From assembly GCA_947464185.1 (NCBI GenBank), contig CANHVY010000013.1, positions 18,847-82,846 on the forward strand: a stretch of DNA of 64,000 nt, read 5' to 3'. The stretch is from Burkholderiales bacterium. GTDB taxonomy: Bacteria > Pseudomonadota > Gammaproteobacteria > Burkholderiales > Burkholderiaceae_C. The notes beneath the pieces were generated by a model. The model did not search any database. It was not told the DNA's origin and saw nothing but the letters and a program-made list of their open reading frames with translations. A program made the translations under genes and the position numbers. Shown piece after piece: positions 9,204 through 18,440 of this stretch (positions are counted from its first letter, which is position 1; every line of letters begins with the position of its first letter).

Positions 9204-11180
9204 ATGTCCAGCGACCAAGCCACCGCCCCCAAGATCTACCTGCCGCCCGCAGACCTGGCCGCTGCGGCCGCCGTCTCCGGCATGGCCGGCTACCAGGCGC
9301 TGTGCGCCGAGGCCGAGGCCGACTACGAAGGCTACTGGGCGCGCCTGGCGCGCGAGTTCATCTCCTGGAAGACGCCCTTCACGAAGGTGCTCAACAGCAG
9401 CACGGCGCCCATGTTCAAGTGGTTCGAGGACGGCACGCTCAATGCTTCCTACAACTGCCTGGATCGCCACGTCGAGGCCGGCCGCGGCGACAAGACCGCG
9501 CTCATCTTCGAGGCCGACGGCGGCGAGGTCACCAAGGTGACTTACCGGGAACTGCTGGCGCGCACCTGCCAGATGGCCAACGGCCTGAAGAGCCTGGGCG
9601 TGCAGAAGGGCGACCGCGTCATCATCTACATCTCCATGTCGGTGGACGGCGTGGCGGCCATGCAGGCCTGTGCCCGCATCGGTGCCACCCACTCGGTGGT
9701 CTTCGGCGGCTTCTCGGCGCAGTCGCTGCGCGACCGCATCGAGGACACCGGTGCCGTGGTCGTGATCACCGCCGACCAGCAGGTGCGCGGCGGCAAGCAC
9801 CTGCCGCTCAAGGCCATCGTCGACGAGGCCCTGACCCTGGGCGGCTGCGACAGCGTGAAGAATGTGCTGGTGGTCCGGCGCACCGGTGTCGAGCTGGCCA
9901 TGACCGCCGGGCGCGACCGCTGGATGGGCGATGTGCTGGCCGGCCAGCCCAGCACCTGCGAGCCCGAATGGGTAGGGGCCGAGCACCCGCTGTTCCTGCT
10001 GTACACCTCCGGCTCCACCGGCAAGCCCAAGGGCGTGCAGCACTCCACGGGCGGCTACCTGCTGCACGCGGCGCTGACCACCAAGTGGACCTTCGACCTG
10101 AAGGACCAGGACATCTTCTGGTGCACGGCCGACATCGGCTGGGTCACCGGCCACAGCTACATCACCTACGGCCCGCTGGCCCTGGGCGGCACGGAGATCG
10201 TCTTCGAAGGCGTGCCCACTTATCCCGACGCCGGCCGCTTCTGGAAGATGATCCAGGACCACAAGGTCTCGATCTTCTACACCGCGCCCACGGCCATCCG
10301 CTCGCTGATCAAGGCGGCCGAGGCCAACGCGGCGGTGCACCCCAAGTCCTACGACCTGTCCAGCCTGCGCATCCTGGGCTCGGTGGGTGAGCCCATCAAC
10401 CCGGCCGCCTGGGAGTGGTACCACGCCAACGTGGGTGGCGGCCGCTGCCCCATCGTGGACACCTTCTGGCAGACGGAGACCGGCGGCCACATGATCACGC
10501 CCATGCCCGGCGCCACGCCGCTGGTGCCGGGCTCTTGCACGCTGCCCTTCCCGGGCATCACGGCCGCCATCGTCGATGAGCTGGGCCATGACGTGCCCAA
10601 CGGCCAGGCCGGCATCCTGGTCGTGAAGAAGCCCTGGCCCAGCATGATCCGCACCATCTGGGGTGACAACGAGCGCTTCAAGAAGAGCTACTACCCGCCC
10701 GAGTTGAAGGGCTACTACCTGGCCGGTGACGGCGCCATCCGCGACGCGCAGACGGGCTACTTCACCATCACCGGCCGGATCGACGACGTGCTGAACGTCT
10801 CGGGCCACCGCATGGGCACGATGGAGATCGAGTCTGCCCTGGTGAGCTGCACCGAGCTGGTGGCCGAAGCCGCGGTGGTGGGCCGCCCCGACGACACCAC
10901 GGGCGAGGCCATCTGCGCCTTCGTGGTACTCAAGCGCTCCCGGCCCACGGGCGACGAGGCCAAGAAGATCGCCATGGAGCTGCGCAACTGGGTTGCCAAG
11001 GAAATCGGCCCCATCGCCAAGCCCAAGGACATCCGCTTCGGCGACAACCTGCCCAAGACCCGCTCGGGCAAGATCATGCGCCGCCTGCTGCGCTCCATCG
11101 CCAAGGGCGAGGCGATCACGCAGGACACCTCAACGCTTGAGAACCCCGCGATCCTCGATCAATTGGCTCAGACTAATTGA
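9204..11180 (+). CDS. acs: acetyl-CoA synthetase (AMP-forming)
   Basis: Activates acetate to acetyl-CoA through acetyl-AMP; the entry step for growth on acetate. At 658 aa it has the normal length. The adenylate-forming core motif [11 protein letters not shown] is at residues 267-277. Further family blocks are [22 protein letters not shown] and [13 protein letters not shown]. The C-terminal [11 protein letters not shown] carries the catalytic lysine K623, which in studied enzymes is switched off by acetylation. A ribosome-binding site (CAGGAGA) precedes the ATG by about 8 bases. It stands alone, with about 275 bp of upstream non-coding DNA. Confidence 0.97.
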   Translation: MSSDQATAPKIYLPPADLAAAAAVSGMAGYQALCAEAEADYEGYWARLAREFISWKTPFTKVLNSSTAPMFKWFEDGTLNASYNCLDRHVEAGRGDKTALIFEADGGEVTKVTYRELLARTCQMANGLKSLGVQKGDRVIIYISMSVDGVAAMQACARIGATHSVVFGGFSAQSLRDRIEDTGAVVVITADQQVRGGKHLPLKAIVDEALTLGGCDSVKNVLVVRRTGVELAMTAGRDRWMGDVLAGQPSTCEPEWVGAEHPLFLLYTSGSTGKPKGVQHSTGGYLLHAALTTKWTFDLKDQDIFWCTADIGWVTGHSYITYGPLALGGTEIVFEGVPTYPDAGRFWKMIQDHKVSIFYTAPTAIRSLIKAAEANAAVHPKSYDLSSLRILGSVGEPINPAAWEWYHANVGGGRCPIVDTFWQTETGGHMITPMPGATPLVPGSCTLPFPGITAAIVDELGHDVPNGQAGILVVKKPWPSMIRTIWGDNERFKKSYYPPELKGYYLAGDGAIRDAQTGYFTITGRIDDVLNVSGHRMGTMEIESALVSCTELVAEAAVVGRPDDTTGEAICAFVVLKRSRPTGDEAKKIAMELRNWVAKEIGPIAKPKDIRFGDNLPKTRSGKIMRRLLRSIAKGEAITQDTSTLENPAILDQLAQTN

Positions 11181-11184
11181 TCGA

Positions 11185-11206
11185 GGCGGCGCCGCAAGGC
11201 GCCGCC
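11185..11206. terminator. 9-bp GC hairpin with GCAA tetraloop between acs and ilvD
   Basis: GGCGGCGCC (11185-11193) pairs perfectly with GGCGCCGCC (11198-11206) around a GCAA loop of the stable GNRA class. It sits directly after the acs stop and before the ilvD stop on the other strand, so it is well placed as a shared terminator for two converging genes. No T-run is present. Confidence 0.55.
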
Positions 11207-11214
11207 CTCAGAAC

Positions 11215-12894
11215 TCAGTCCCCGTCCAGCACCGCCCCCGTGCTGGCACTGGACGCATTGCGAGCGAACTTGGCCAGCACGCCTCGGGTGTAGCGCGGGC
11301 TGGGCTGCTTCCAGGCGACGCGGCGCGCGGCGATCTCGGCCTCGGGCACGTTCAGCTGCAGCAGCAGCTGGTGCGCGTCGATGGTGATGGAGTCGCCCTC
11401 GTGCACCAGGGCGATCAACCCGCCCGCGAAGGCCTCGGGGGCGACGTGACCGACCACCATGCCCCAGGTGCCGCCCGAGAAGCGGCCGTCCGTGATCAGG
11501 CCCACGCTCTCGCCCAGGCCCTGGCCGATCAGCGCCCCTGTAGGGGCCAGCATCTCTGGCATCCCCGGGCCGCCCTTGGGCCCCAGGTAGCGCAGCACCA
11601 TCACATCGCCGGCCTTGATCTGGTTGGCCATGATGGCGGCCAGCGCCGACTGTTCGTCATCGAACACGCGCGCCGGCCCGGTGATCACCGGGTTCTTCAA
11701 GCCGGTGATCTTGGCCACGCAGCCCTCGGGCGACAGGTTGCCCTTGAGGATGGCCAGGTGGCCCTGCGTGTAGATCGCGTTTTCCACCGTATGGATCAGG
11801 TCCTGGTCGGCCCGCGGCACGTCAGGCACATCGGCCAGGTTCTCTGCCACCGTCTTGCCGGTGATGGTGATGCAGTCACCATGCAGCAGGCCGGCGTTCA
11901 GCAGCACCTTCATCACCTGCGGGATACCGCCAGCGCGGTGCAGGTCGATGGCCATGTACTTGCCGCTGGGCTTCAGGTCGCAGATCACCGGCACCCGGCG
12001 GCGCACGCGCTCGAAGTCATCGATGGTCCACTCCACGCCCGCAGCGTGCGCGATGGCCAGGAAGTGCAGCACGGCGTTCGTGGAGCCGCCGGTGGCCATG
12101 ATCACGGACACGGCGTTCTCGATGGACTTCTTGGTCACGATGTCGCGCGGCTTGAGGTCGGCCTTGACGGCCTCGACCAGCACACGCGCGGCTTCCGCCG
12201 TGTAGGCCACGATGGGGTCCTCCACGTTGGCCATGGTCGACGAGAAGGGCAGGCTCATGCCCAGCGCCTCGAACGATGACGACATCGTGTTGGCGGTGTA
12301 CATGCCGCCACACGAGCCGCTGCCGGGGATGGCGCGCTTTTCGATTTCGCAGAAGTCCTCCTCGCTCATCTTGCCGGCGCTGAACTGGCCCACGGCCTCG
12401 AAGACGCTGACGATGTTGAGGTCCTGCCCCTTGTACTTGCCGGGCAGGATGGTGCCGCCGTAAACGTAGATGGCCGGCACGTTGGCGCGCAGGATGCCCA
12501 TCATCCCGCCAGGCATGTTCTTGTCGCAGCCGCCGATGACGACCACGCCGTCCATCCACTGGCCGCCCACGCAGGTCTCGATGCAGTCGGCAATCACCTC
12601 GCGCGAGACCAAGCTGTACTTCATGCCCTCCGTGCCCATGGACATGCCGTCGCTGATGGTGGGCACGCCAAACACCTGGGGGTTGGCGCCGGCTGCCTTC
12701 AGGCCGTCCACGGCGGCGTCGGCCAGCTTCTGCAGGCCGGAGTTGCAGGGGGTGATGGTCGAGTGCCCGTTGGCCACGCCGATCATCGGCTTGCCGAAGT
12801 CGGTTTCCTGGTAGCCCATGCCGTAGTACATGGAGCGGTTGGGCGCGCGGGCCACGCCCTCGGTGATGTTCTTCGAGCGGCGGTTGAGTGCCAT
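11215..12894 (-). CDS. ilvD: dihydroxy-acid dehydratase
   Basis: Fe-S enzyme of valine, isoleucine and leucine synthesis; dehydrates 2,3-dihydroxy-isovalerate or -methylvalerate to the 2-oxo acids. At 559 aa it is full length. Cluster-ligand cysteines are visible at C50 (TITPCNSG), C123 (GGCDKNMPG) and C195 ([14 protein letters not shown]), and the ilvD signature blocks are intact. An AGGAGA ribosome-binding site at 12904-12909 supports ATG 12894. It is divergent from lgt, an arrangement I believe is common in Burkholderiales. Confidence 0.97.
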   Translation of the reverse strand: MALNRRSKNITEGVARAPNRSMYYGMGYQETDFGKPMIGVANGHSTITPCNSGLQKLADAAVDGLKAAGANPQVFGVPTISDGMSMGTEGMKYSLVSREVIADCIETCVGGQWMDGVVVIGGCDKNMPGGMMGILRANVPAIYVYGGTILPGKYKGQDLNIVSVFEAVGQFSAGKMSEEDFCEIEKRAIPGSGSCGGMYTANTMSSSFEALGMSLPFSSTMANVEDPIVAYTAEAARVLVEAVKADLKPRDIVTKKSIENAVSVIMATGGSTNAVLHFLAIAHAAGVEWTIDDFERVRRRVPVICDLKPSGKYMAIDLHRAGGIPQVMKVLLNAGLLHGDCITITGKTVAENLADVPDVPRADQDLIHTVENAIYTQGHLAILKGNLSPEGCVAKITGLKNPVITGPARVFDDEQSALAAIMANQIKAGDVMVLRYLGPKGGPGMPEMLAPTGALIGQGLGESVGLITDGRFSGGTWGMVVGHVAPEAFAGGLIALVHEGDSITIDAHQLLLQLNVPEAEIAARRVAWKQPSPRYTRGVLAKFARNASSASTGAVLDGD

Positions 12895-13025
12895 GGGGGA
12901 GGTCTCCTGAAAATCGACTCAGCACTGTAGCGCGCTCGCGAATGCCGGCGCCCGCCAGAGGGCTGTTTCCGGCCACCGCGACGCTGCCGCTGCAAGTGAC
13001 AATGCAGTCCAAGGAGAGTTCCCTG

Positions 13026-13829
13026 ATGCTGGCGCACCCGCAATTCGACCCCGTGGCCCTGTCGCTTGGCCCGTTGCAGGTGCATTGGTACGGCCTGACC
13101 TACATGGTGGCGTTCGGGCTGTTCCTGTTCCTGGCCGGTCGGCGTGTGCGCCAGCCCAGCTTTGCCGGCGCCGGCTGGACGCGGCGCGACGTGGAGGATC
13201 TGCTCTTCTTCGGCGTCGTGGGCGTGGTGCTGGGCGGGCGACTGGGCTATGCGCTGTTCTACAAGCCCGGGTACTACCTGCAGAACCCCCTGGAGATGCT
13301 GATGCTGTGGAAGGGCGGCATGTCCTTCCACGGCGGCCTGCTGGGCGTGGTGCTGGCGATGGCCTTGTTTGCGAAGCTGCGTCGGCGGCCGTTCCTGCAG
13401 GTCACCGACCTCATCGCGCCTTGCGTGCCCACCGGCCTGGCCAGTGGCCGCATCGGCAACTTCATCAACGGCGAGCTCTGGGGCCGCCAGGCGGACGCCG
13501 CGCTGCCCTGGGCCATGGCGTTTCCGCAGTCGGGCAGCATGATGCCGCGCCACCCGTCGCAGCTGTACCAGTTCCTGCTGGAAGGGCTGCTGCTGTTTGC
13601 GCTGCTGTGGTGGTACAGCCGCCGCACGCGCCCGCTGGGGCAGGTGTCGGGGGCCTTCCTGGTGGGCTATGGCGTGCTGCGATTCGTCGCCGAGTACTTC
13701 CGCGAGCCGGATGCCTTCCTGGGGCTGCTGGCGCTGAACATGAGCATGGGGCAGTGGTTGTGCCTGCCGATGGTGCTGGCCGGCTTCTGGCTGATGCGTT
13801 GGTCGGCACGCGCGACGCCGCTGCGCTGA
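13026..13829 (+). CDS. lgt: prolipoprotein diacylglyceryl transferase
   Basis: Inner-membrane enzyme that transfers diacylglycerol from phosphatidylglycerol to the lipobox cysteine of prelipoproteins, the first step of lipoprotein maturation. At 267 aa with about seven hydrophobic segments it has family length. The Lgt signature [13 protein letters not shown] lies at residues 141-153, and the essential FHGG histidine is H102. ATG 13026 is chosen because AAGGAG lies 9 bases before it; longer in-frame starts upstream add non-family residues and reach back into the ilvD promoter region. Confidence 0.96.
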   Translation: MLAHPQFDPVALSLGPLQVHWYGLTYMVAFGLFLFLAGRRVRQPSFAGAGWTRRDVEDLLFFGVVGVVLGGRLGYALFYKPGYYLQNPLEMLMLWKGGMSFHGGLLGVVLAMALFAKLRRRPFLQVTDLIAPCVPTGLASGRIGNFINGELWGRQADAALPWAMAFPQSGSMMPRHPSQLYQFLLEGLLLFALLWWYSRRTRPLGQVSGAFLVGYGVLRFVAEYFREPDAFLGLLALNMSMGQWLCLPMVLAGFWLMRWSARATPLR

Positions 13830-13861
13830 CCCCTTCCTGCCCTCCACTTTGCCTGCAGCCC

Positions 13862-14584
13862 ATGCGACAGATCTTCCTGGACACCGAAACCACCGGCCTG
13901 GATGCCGCCGCAGGCGACCGCATCGTCGAGATCGGCTGCATCGAGATGGTGGGCCGCCGGCTGACGGGCCGCCACCTCCACCTGTACTTCAACCCCGAGC
14001 GGGCGGTGCATCCGGAAGCCGTTCGGGTGCACGGCCTGACCGATGATTTCCTGGCCGACAAGCCGCGCTTCGCGGAAGGCGCAGCGCAGGTGCTGGAGTT
14101 CCTGCAGGGCGCCGAGCTCATCATCCATAACGCGGCCTTCGACACCGGCTTCCTGAACGAGGAACTCAAGCGCCTGGGGCAGCCCGCCGTCCAGACGATG
14201 GCGGCCAAGGTGACGGATTCGCTGGCGATGGCACGCGAGATGTTTCCGGGCAAGGCCAACTCGCTGGACGCGCTGTGCCGGCGCCTGGAGGTGGACAACA
14301 CCCACCGCGCCTTCCACGGCGCCTTGCTGGACGCCGGCCTGCTGGCCGAGGTCTACGTGCGCTTGACGCGCGGACAGGACAGCCTGGTCATCGACATCGG
14401 TTCCGGCCACCCGGATTCCCGGGGAGATCTTGCCCGTCAGGATCTCAGCCGCATGGTGCTGCCGGTGATCGAGGCCAGCGAGGGCGAGCTTCAAGCGCAC
14501 GAGGCGTGGCTTCAAGACCTGGACAAGGCCAGTGGCGGCAAGACGGTCTGGCGTCGCCTGGAGCAGGTCTCGACCGGACCTTGA
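13862..14584 (+). CDS. dnaQ: DNA polymerase III epsilon subunit (3'-5' proofreading exonuclease)
   Basis: Proofreading exonuclease of the replicative polymerase, 240 aa. DEDDh exonuclease motifs are in order: Exo I LDTETTG (D7, E9), Exo II IIHNAAFDTGFL, and Exo III HRAFHGALLDAGLLAEVY with the catalytic His and Asp. The C-terminal about 60 residues are the polymerase-alpha-binding tail. It starts 32 bp after lgt and is probably transcribed with it. The start is immediately before the Exo I strand, as is usual. Confidence 0.95.
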   Translation: MRQIFLDTETTGLDAAAGDRIVEIGCIEMVGRRLTGRHLHLYFNPERAVHPEAVRVHGLTDDFLADKPRFAEGAAQVLEFLQGAELIIHNAAFDTGFLNEELKRLGQPAVQTMAAKVTDSLAMAREMFPGKANSLDALCRRLEVDNTHRAFHGALLDAGLLAEVYVRLTRGQDSLVIDIGSGHPDSRGDLARQDLSRMVLPVIEASEGELQAHEAWLQDLDKASGGKTVWRRLEQVSTGP

Positions 14585-14641
14585 ACCGCTGCGGTGCAGT
14601 GCCCAGCCTTCAGCGGCCGAGGGTTTGGGTGTGCCGACGGA

Positions 14642-15010
14642 TCAGTGCGGAAACAATAATTGCCACAGGTCGGGCGGCAGGGGTGAAGGGGTCTTTGTCC
14701 AATGCTTCAGGTCCTGGGCCTGCGCAGACCCCATGCCCAGGTCGGGGCTGCAAACGATCAGTTCCTTGCAGGGATCGGGATAGTCGAAGGGGCCGACGCC
14801 CAGCGCACGCCAATCGGGCAGCTGCACGGGTCCGAGCCAGTTCTGGATTTCCTTCAATCGCTTGTGCAGCGATCCGGGTACTGACGTGGTGCGACCCACC
14901 ACCCGCGAGCGCAGCGACGGTGGGAAGGCGACTTTCAGTTGCTCGATGTCGCTGCCGGCGCCCCGGCAAGACAGCAAGACAATGTCGACAGGGGCTCCGG
15001 GTGGAGGCAA
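14642..15010 (-). CDS. hypothetical protein (unrecognised)
   Basis: I do not recognise this 122-residue frame. Its amino-acid make-up is protein-like (VGRTTSVPGSLHKRLKEIQ, a Trp/Pro-rich C-terminal half), and its codons use more A and T at third positions than the flanking genes. That argues for a real or once-real gene of foreign origin in the 573-bp gap between dnaQ and the amidohydrolase. The only start is TTG at 15010 with no clear ribosome-binding site, so it may be a fragment. No signal peptide or membrane helix is seen. Confidence 0.35.
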   Translation of the reverse strand: MPPPGAPVDIVLLSCRGAGSDIEQLKVAFPPSLRSRVVGRTTSVPGSLHKRLKEIQNWLGPVQLPDWRALGVGPFDYPDPCKELIVCSPDLGMGSAQAQDLKHWTKTPSPLPPDLWQLLFPH

Positions 15011-15157
15011 TGAAGCGAATCAATCGTCACTGCATCCCCCCGGACGATGCGGGTGGCGCATGCGGTGTCGCACCCTTGTGGATGCCTGCATGCCTGCCCG
15101 TGTGCCGCACGCCATAACATGCGCGGGCGCACTGGCGCGCGCCTCGCCCCTGGCCCC

Positions 15158-16792
15158 ATGACCATCACCGTCTATACCGCCCGCCGCATCCTCACGCTGA
15201 ACCCGTCTCGGCCCGAGGCCACGCATGTGGCGGTGCGCGGCGGGCGAATCCTGGGCGTGGGTGCGCTGGAAGACTTGGCGGGCTGGGGGCCGGTGGAGGT
15301 GGACGACCGCTTTGCCGACCGGGTGCTGATGCCGGGGCTGGTGGAGGGCCACAGCCACCTGATGGCGGGCACTTTCTGGCGCTTCACCTACTGCGGTTAC
15401 TTCGACGTGCGCGACCCGCAAGGCCGCACCGTTGCCGGCTCACCCTCCCTGGAGGCGGTGGTGTCGGCCTTGTCCGCACGCGCCGCCGCGATGGACGACC
15501 CGGCTGCGCCACTGGTGGGCTGGGGCTTCGATCCCATCTACTTCGGCCAACGCCGCTGCAACCGGCACGACCTGGACCGGGTCGGTGGCACGCGGCCCGT
15601 GGGTGTGATGCACGCGAGCGGCCACACCCTGAACGTCAACACGGCCGCGCTGGACAAGGCCGGGTTGCTGCGCACGGGCATCGATCACCCCGGCATTCCC
15701 CTGGGGCCTGACGGCCTGCCCACGGGCGAGCTCAAGGGCCCCGACGCCATGGGGCCGGCGCTGGGCGTGGTGGGGCTGAACCGCTCCTTCCTGGGCGGCG
15801 ACGAATTCGGCATCCGCGCCTTCGGCCAACTGGCGGTGCGCGCGGGCGTCACCACCGCCACCGACCTGGCTGCCACGCTGGGCGACGGCGAGGTGGACGA
15901 ACTGCTGCGGGTCACGGGCGAGGACACCTATCCGCTGCGCATCGCGCCGCTGCTGCGCCTGATCGGCATGACGCCGGCCGACGCCGTGCAGCGGGCCCTC
16001 GCCCTGCAGCCGCGCAGCACCGAGCAGTTGCGCCTGGGCCGCATCAAGGTGGTGGCCGACGGTTCCATCCAGGGCTTCTCGGCCCGGCTGCGCTGGCCCG
16101 GCTACTACAACGGGGCGCCCAACGGTCTTTGGTACACGCCGCCCGAGACCGTCCGCCAGGCCTACACCCTGGCGCTGGCGCAGGGCGTGCAGATCCACAC
16201 CCACACCAACGGCGACGAGGCCACCGAGATGGTGCTCGACCAGCTCGAAGCCGCGCTGCGCACCCAGCCCGGGCCCGACCACCGCTTCATCCTGCAGCAC
16301 TGCCAGTTGGCGGATGCGGCGCAGTTCCGCCGCATGAAGGCGCTGGGCATGGGCGTGAACCTGTTCGCCAACCACCACTTCTACTGGGGTGACCAGCACC
16401 GCGATGTGACCGTGGGCCCCGAGCGCGCCGAGCGCATGAACGCCTGCCGCACGGCGCTGGACACCGGCGTGCCGTTCTCCATCCACTCCGACGCGCCCAT
16501 CACGCCGCTGGCGCCGCTGTTCACGGCCTGGTGCGCGGTGAACCGGCTCACCGCCTCGGGCCGGGTGCTGGGCGCCACGCAGCGCATCAGCGTGATGGAC
16601 GCGCTGCGCGCCGTGACGCTGGGCGCCGCCTGGACGCTGAAGCTGGACGGCGAGATCGGCTCCATCGAGTGCGGCAAGCGCGCCGACTTCTGCGTGCTGG
16701 AGGACGACCCCACCGAGGTGGGCGCCGAGCGCCTGAAGGACGTGCGCGTGTGGGGCACGGTGCAGGGCGGGCGCGTGTTCCCGGCGGCGTGA
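15158..16792 (+). CDS. YtcJ-type metal-dependent amidohydrolase
   Basis: Amidohydrolase-superfamily enzyme (544 aa) of the amidohydrolase_3/YtcJ group, which hydrolyses amide or related bonds with one or two active-site metals. The N-terminal beta-sandwich half is followed by the metal motif HSH at H65/H67 (VEGHSHLMAG). Later metal and catalytic blocks are HTHTNGDEA, RFILQHCQLAD and IHSDAPITPL. The C-terminus returns to the small domain (IGSIECGKRADFCVLEDDP). The substrate is unknown. It is followed 52 bp downstream by a CobW-type metallochaperone on the same strand, which could supply its zinc. The start at 15158 is placed just before the first beta strand. Confidence 0.87.
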   Translation: MTITVYTARRILTLNPSRPEATHVAVRGGRILGVGALEDLAGWGPVEVDDRFADRVLMPGLVEGHSHLMAGTFWRFTYCGYFDVRDPQGRTVAGSPSLEAVVSALSARAAAMDDPAAPLVGWGFDPIYFGQRRCNRHDLDRVGGTRPVGVMHASGHTLNVNTAALDKAGLLRTGIDHPGIPLGPDGLPTGELKGPDAMGPALGVVGLNRSFLGGDEFGIRAFGQLAVRAGVTTATDLAATLGDGEVDELLRVTGEDTYPLRIAPLLRLIGMTPADAVQRALALQPRSTEQLRLGRIKVVADGSIQGFSARLRWPGYYNGAPNGLWYTPPETVRQAYTLALAQGVQIHTHTNGDEATEMVLDQLEAALRTQPGPDHRFILQHCQLADAAQFRRMKALGMGVNLFANHHFYWGDQHRDVTVGPERAERMNACRTALDTGVPFSIHSDAPITPLAPLFTAWCAVNRLTASGRVLGATQRISVMDALRAVTLGAAWTLKLDGEIGSIECGKRADFCVLEDDPTEVGAERLKDVRVWGTVQGGRVFPAA

Positions 16793-16844
16793 CGCGCGTG
16801 ACCTCATCCATGGTCATGCACGCGCGATCCACGCCCAAGCCGCC

Positions 16845-17849
16845 ATGCGGCGTGCGCAAGGCCGCTTCTTGAGCGCTACCGCCACCGCCTCTGCTTTCGC
16901 CGCTGCCCCCGCCATCCTCATCGGCGGCTACCTCGGCGCGGGCAAGACCACGCTGGTCAACCACCTGCTGCGCCATGCAGGGGGGCGCCGCATCGCCGTG
17001 CTGGTGAACGACTTTGGCGAGGTGTCCATCGACGCTGATCTCATCGTCGGGGCCGAAGACGGCGTGCTCAGCCTGGCCGGTGGCTGCGTCTGCTGCAGCT
17101 TCGGCAGCGACCTGGTGGGCACTCTGGCCGAGGTGCTGCGGCGTGACCCTCGGCCCGATGCGGTGCTGATCGAGACCAGTGGCGTCGGCATTCCGTCGGC
17201 CGTGGCGCGCGCTGCCCGCCTGGTGCCCGGCTTGCGTCTGGAGGCCACGGTGGTGGTGGCCGACGCGCCCACGGTGCAGGCGCGCGCGGCCGACCGCTAC
17301 GTGGGCGACACCGTGCGACAGCAACTGGACGATGCCGACCTGCTGCTGCTGAACCAGACCGACCGCGTGGACGCCGCCACGCTGGCCCGGCTGCAGGCCT
17401 GGTGGACGGCCGGCCATCCGCAAACGCCGCTGTGGCCCACCGTGCGGGCCCAGGTGCCGGCGGAGGGGGTGCTGGGGTTTCAGGGCCGTCCTGCCGACGT
17501 GGCCCCGGCAGAAGAGGCACCAGGGGCTGAACGCGCCGGTGCACTGGGCCTGACGTCGGACCCGCCACGCTCATGGCCCCGGGCGCAGGCCGTCGCCCCT
17601 GCGGCCGACGTGTTCGAGTCCGGCCTGCTGCACCTGCCCGGGCCGGTGGATGTGCAGGCCCTGATCGCCGGGTGGGAGGCTGACGCGGGGCGCCTGGTGC
17701 GGGCCAAGGGCATCGTGCAGGCGCAAGAGGGCGGCCTGGTGAGCGTGCAGTGGGCGGGCCGCCAGGCCCACGTGGAACCCTGGACAGCGCCCATCGACTC
17801 CGAACGGATCGGCTGCGTGGCGTGGATCGCCTTGCGCAGCCGGCCCTGA
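16845..17849 (+). CDS. CobW/COG0523-family GTPase (metallochaperone-like)
   Basis: P-loop GTPase of 334 aa in the CobW/YeiR/ZNG1 group, known for metal delivery (zinc or cobalt). Walker A GGYLGAGKTT is at residues 27-36, the metal-binding CxCC motif CVCC at 81-84, and the switch region reads ETSGVG. The guanine-specificity motif is NQTD instead of the usual NKxD, an odd substitution. The CobW C-terminal domain is present but short. The start may be ATG 16845 or TTG 16869. The close position behind a metal-dependent amidohydrolase suggests that enzyme as client; this is inference. Confidence 0.85.
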   Translation: MRRAQGRFLSATATASAFAAAPAILIGGYLGAGKTTLVNHLLRHAGGRRIAVLVNDFGEVSIDADLIVGAEDGVLSLAGGCVCCSFGSDLVGTLAEVLRRDPRPDAVLIETSGVGIPSAVARAARLVPGLRLEATVVVADAPTVQARAADRYVGDTVRQQLDDADLLLLNQTDRVDAATLARLQAWWTAGHPQTPLWPTVRAQVPAEGVLGFQGRPADVAPAEEAPGAERAGALGLTSDPPRSWPRAQAVAPAADVFESGLLHLPGPVDVQALIAGWEADAGRLVRAKGIVQAQEGGLVSVQWAGRQAHVEPWTAPIDSERIGCVAWIALRSRP

Positions 17850-17944
17850 CCTGTCGTTCTGGCCGGCGAGGCCAGGGGCCATTACCATGCCCCGCGCCTA
17901 GTGCCATCCCCGCCCGGGGGCTTGCGCGGTCGCCGGGCCGCAGT

Positions 17945-18340
17945 TCAGGCCTGCAGCAGCCGCAGCAGGCAATCGCGCAAGGACTTGCCTGGCAGGATGC
18001 CCCACTCGCGCGCTCTGGCGTTCGCGTGCGACACCACGCCGTGCTCCCAGGTGTCCAGGCAGTCACCGATGCGGGCGCTCCGGTGCGAGACCGTGGCCGC
18101 GGCCACGCCGCAGGCCTGCAGCATGGCCAGCGCCGCGATGCCGGCCTCGTCCTTGCCCACGCCTGCATCGTTGAAGAAAGCACCTTGCAGCGGCACCTCC
18201 AGCGCGAACTCGCCCGAACTCACGCCGCCGTGCGAGGCCGATACCACCCAGGTGCCCGCGTCCTGCGCCTCCACCTGCGTGATGGACCCCATGACGAGCA
18301 CGCGGCCTCCCGGGCCGTGTGCGACTTCCTGCTTCACCAT
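17945..18340 (-). CDS. small conserved protein of unknown function, amidase partner
   Basis: 131-residue protein that I cannot name. It looks well conserved and globular: a beta-rich start (GGRVLVMGSITQVEAQ), an SASHGGVSSGEFAL block, a striking GAFFNDAGVGKDEAGIAAL block, then VSHRSARIGDCLDTWEHGVVS. Invariant-looking His, Asp and Lys residues suggest ligand or metal binding, perhaps catalysis. It lies 100 bp downstream of, and on the same strand as, an amidase, so the two are probably co-transcribed. The intervening gap holds a tandem 8-bp repeat. The start is ATG 18340. Confidence 0.6.
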   Translation of the reverse strand: MVKQEVAHGPGGRVLVMGSITQVEAQDAGTWVVSASHGGVSSGEFALEVPLQGAFFNDAGVGKDEAGIAALAMLQACGVAAATVSHRSARIGDCLDTWEHGVVSHANARAREWGILPGKSLRDCLLRLLQA

Positions 18341-18351
18341 GATGTTGACGC

Positions 18352-18383
18352 GCTGAAGGGCTGAAGGGCTGAAGGGCTGTGGG
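18352..18383. repeat. tandem 8-bp repeat (GCTGAAGG x3 plus a degenerate fourth)
   Basis: Three exact head-to-tail copies of GCTGAAGG at 18352-18375, followed by GCTGTGGG at 18376-18383. The array sits in the gap between the amidase stop and the small downstream gene, just before that gene's start. Unit-number change would alter spacing and the frame of any read-through. Confidence 0.7.
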
Positions 18384-18440
18384 CTGAGGACTGTTCGGCA
18401 GCCGGTGCAGTCCGTGTGGCGGTGTGCGCGGTGCAGCGCC

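Noticed and set aside
12888..13025. Longer N-terminus for lgt starting at 12888
   Set aside because: It adds 46 non-family residues overlapping the ilvD start, whereas ATG 13026 has a good ribosome-binding site and gives the family length.
17875..17920. GC-rich short hairpins after the CobW gene
   Set aside because: Stems of only 4-5 bp with no T-run, expected by chance at this GC content.
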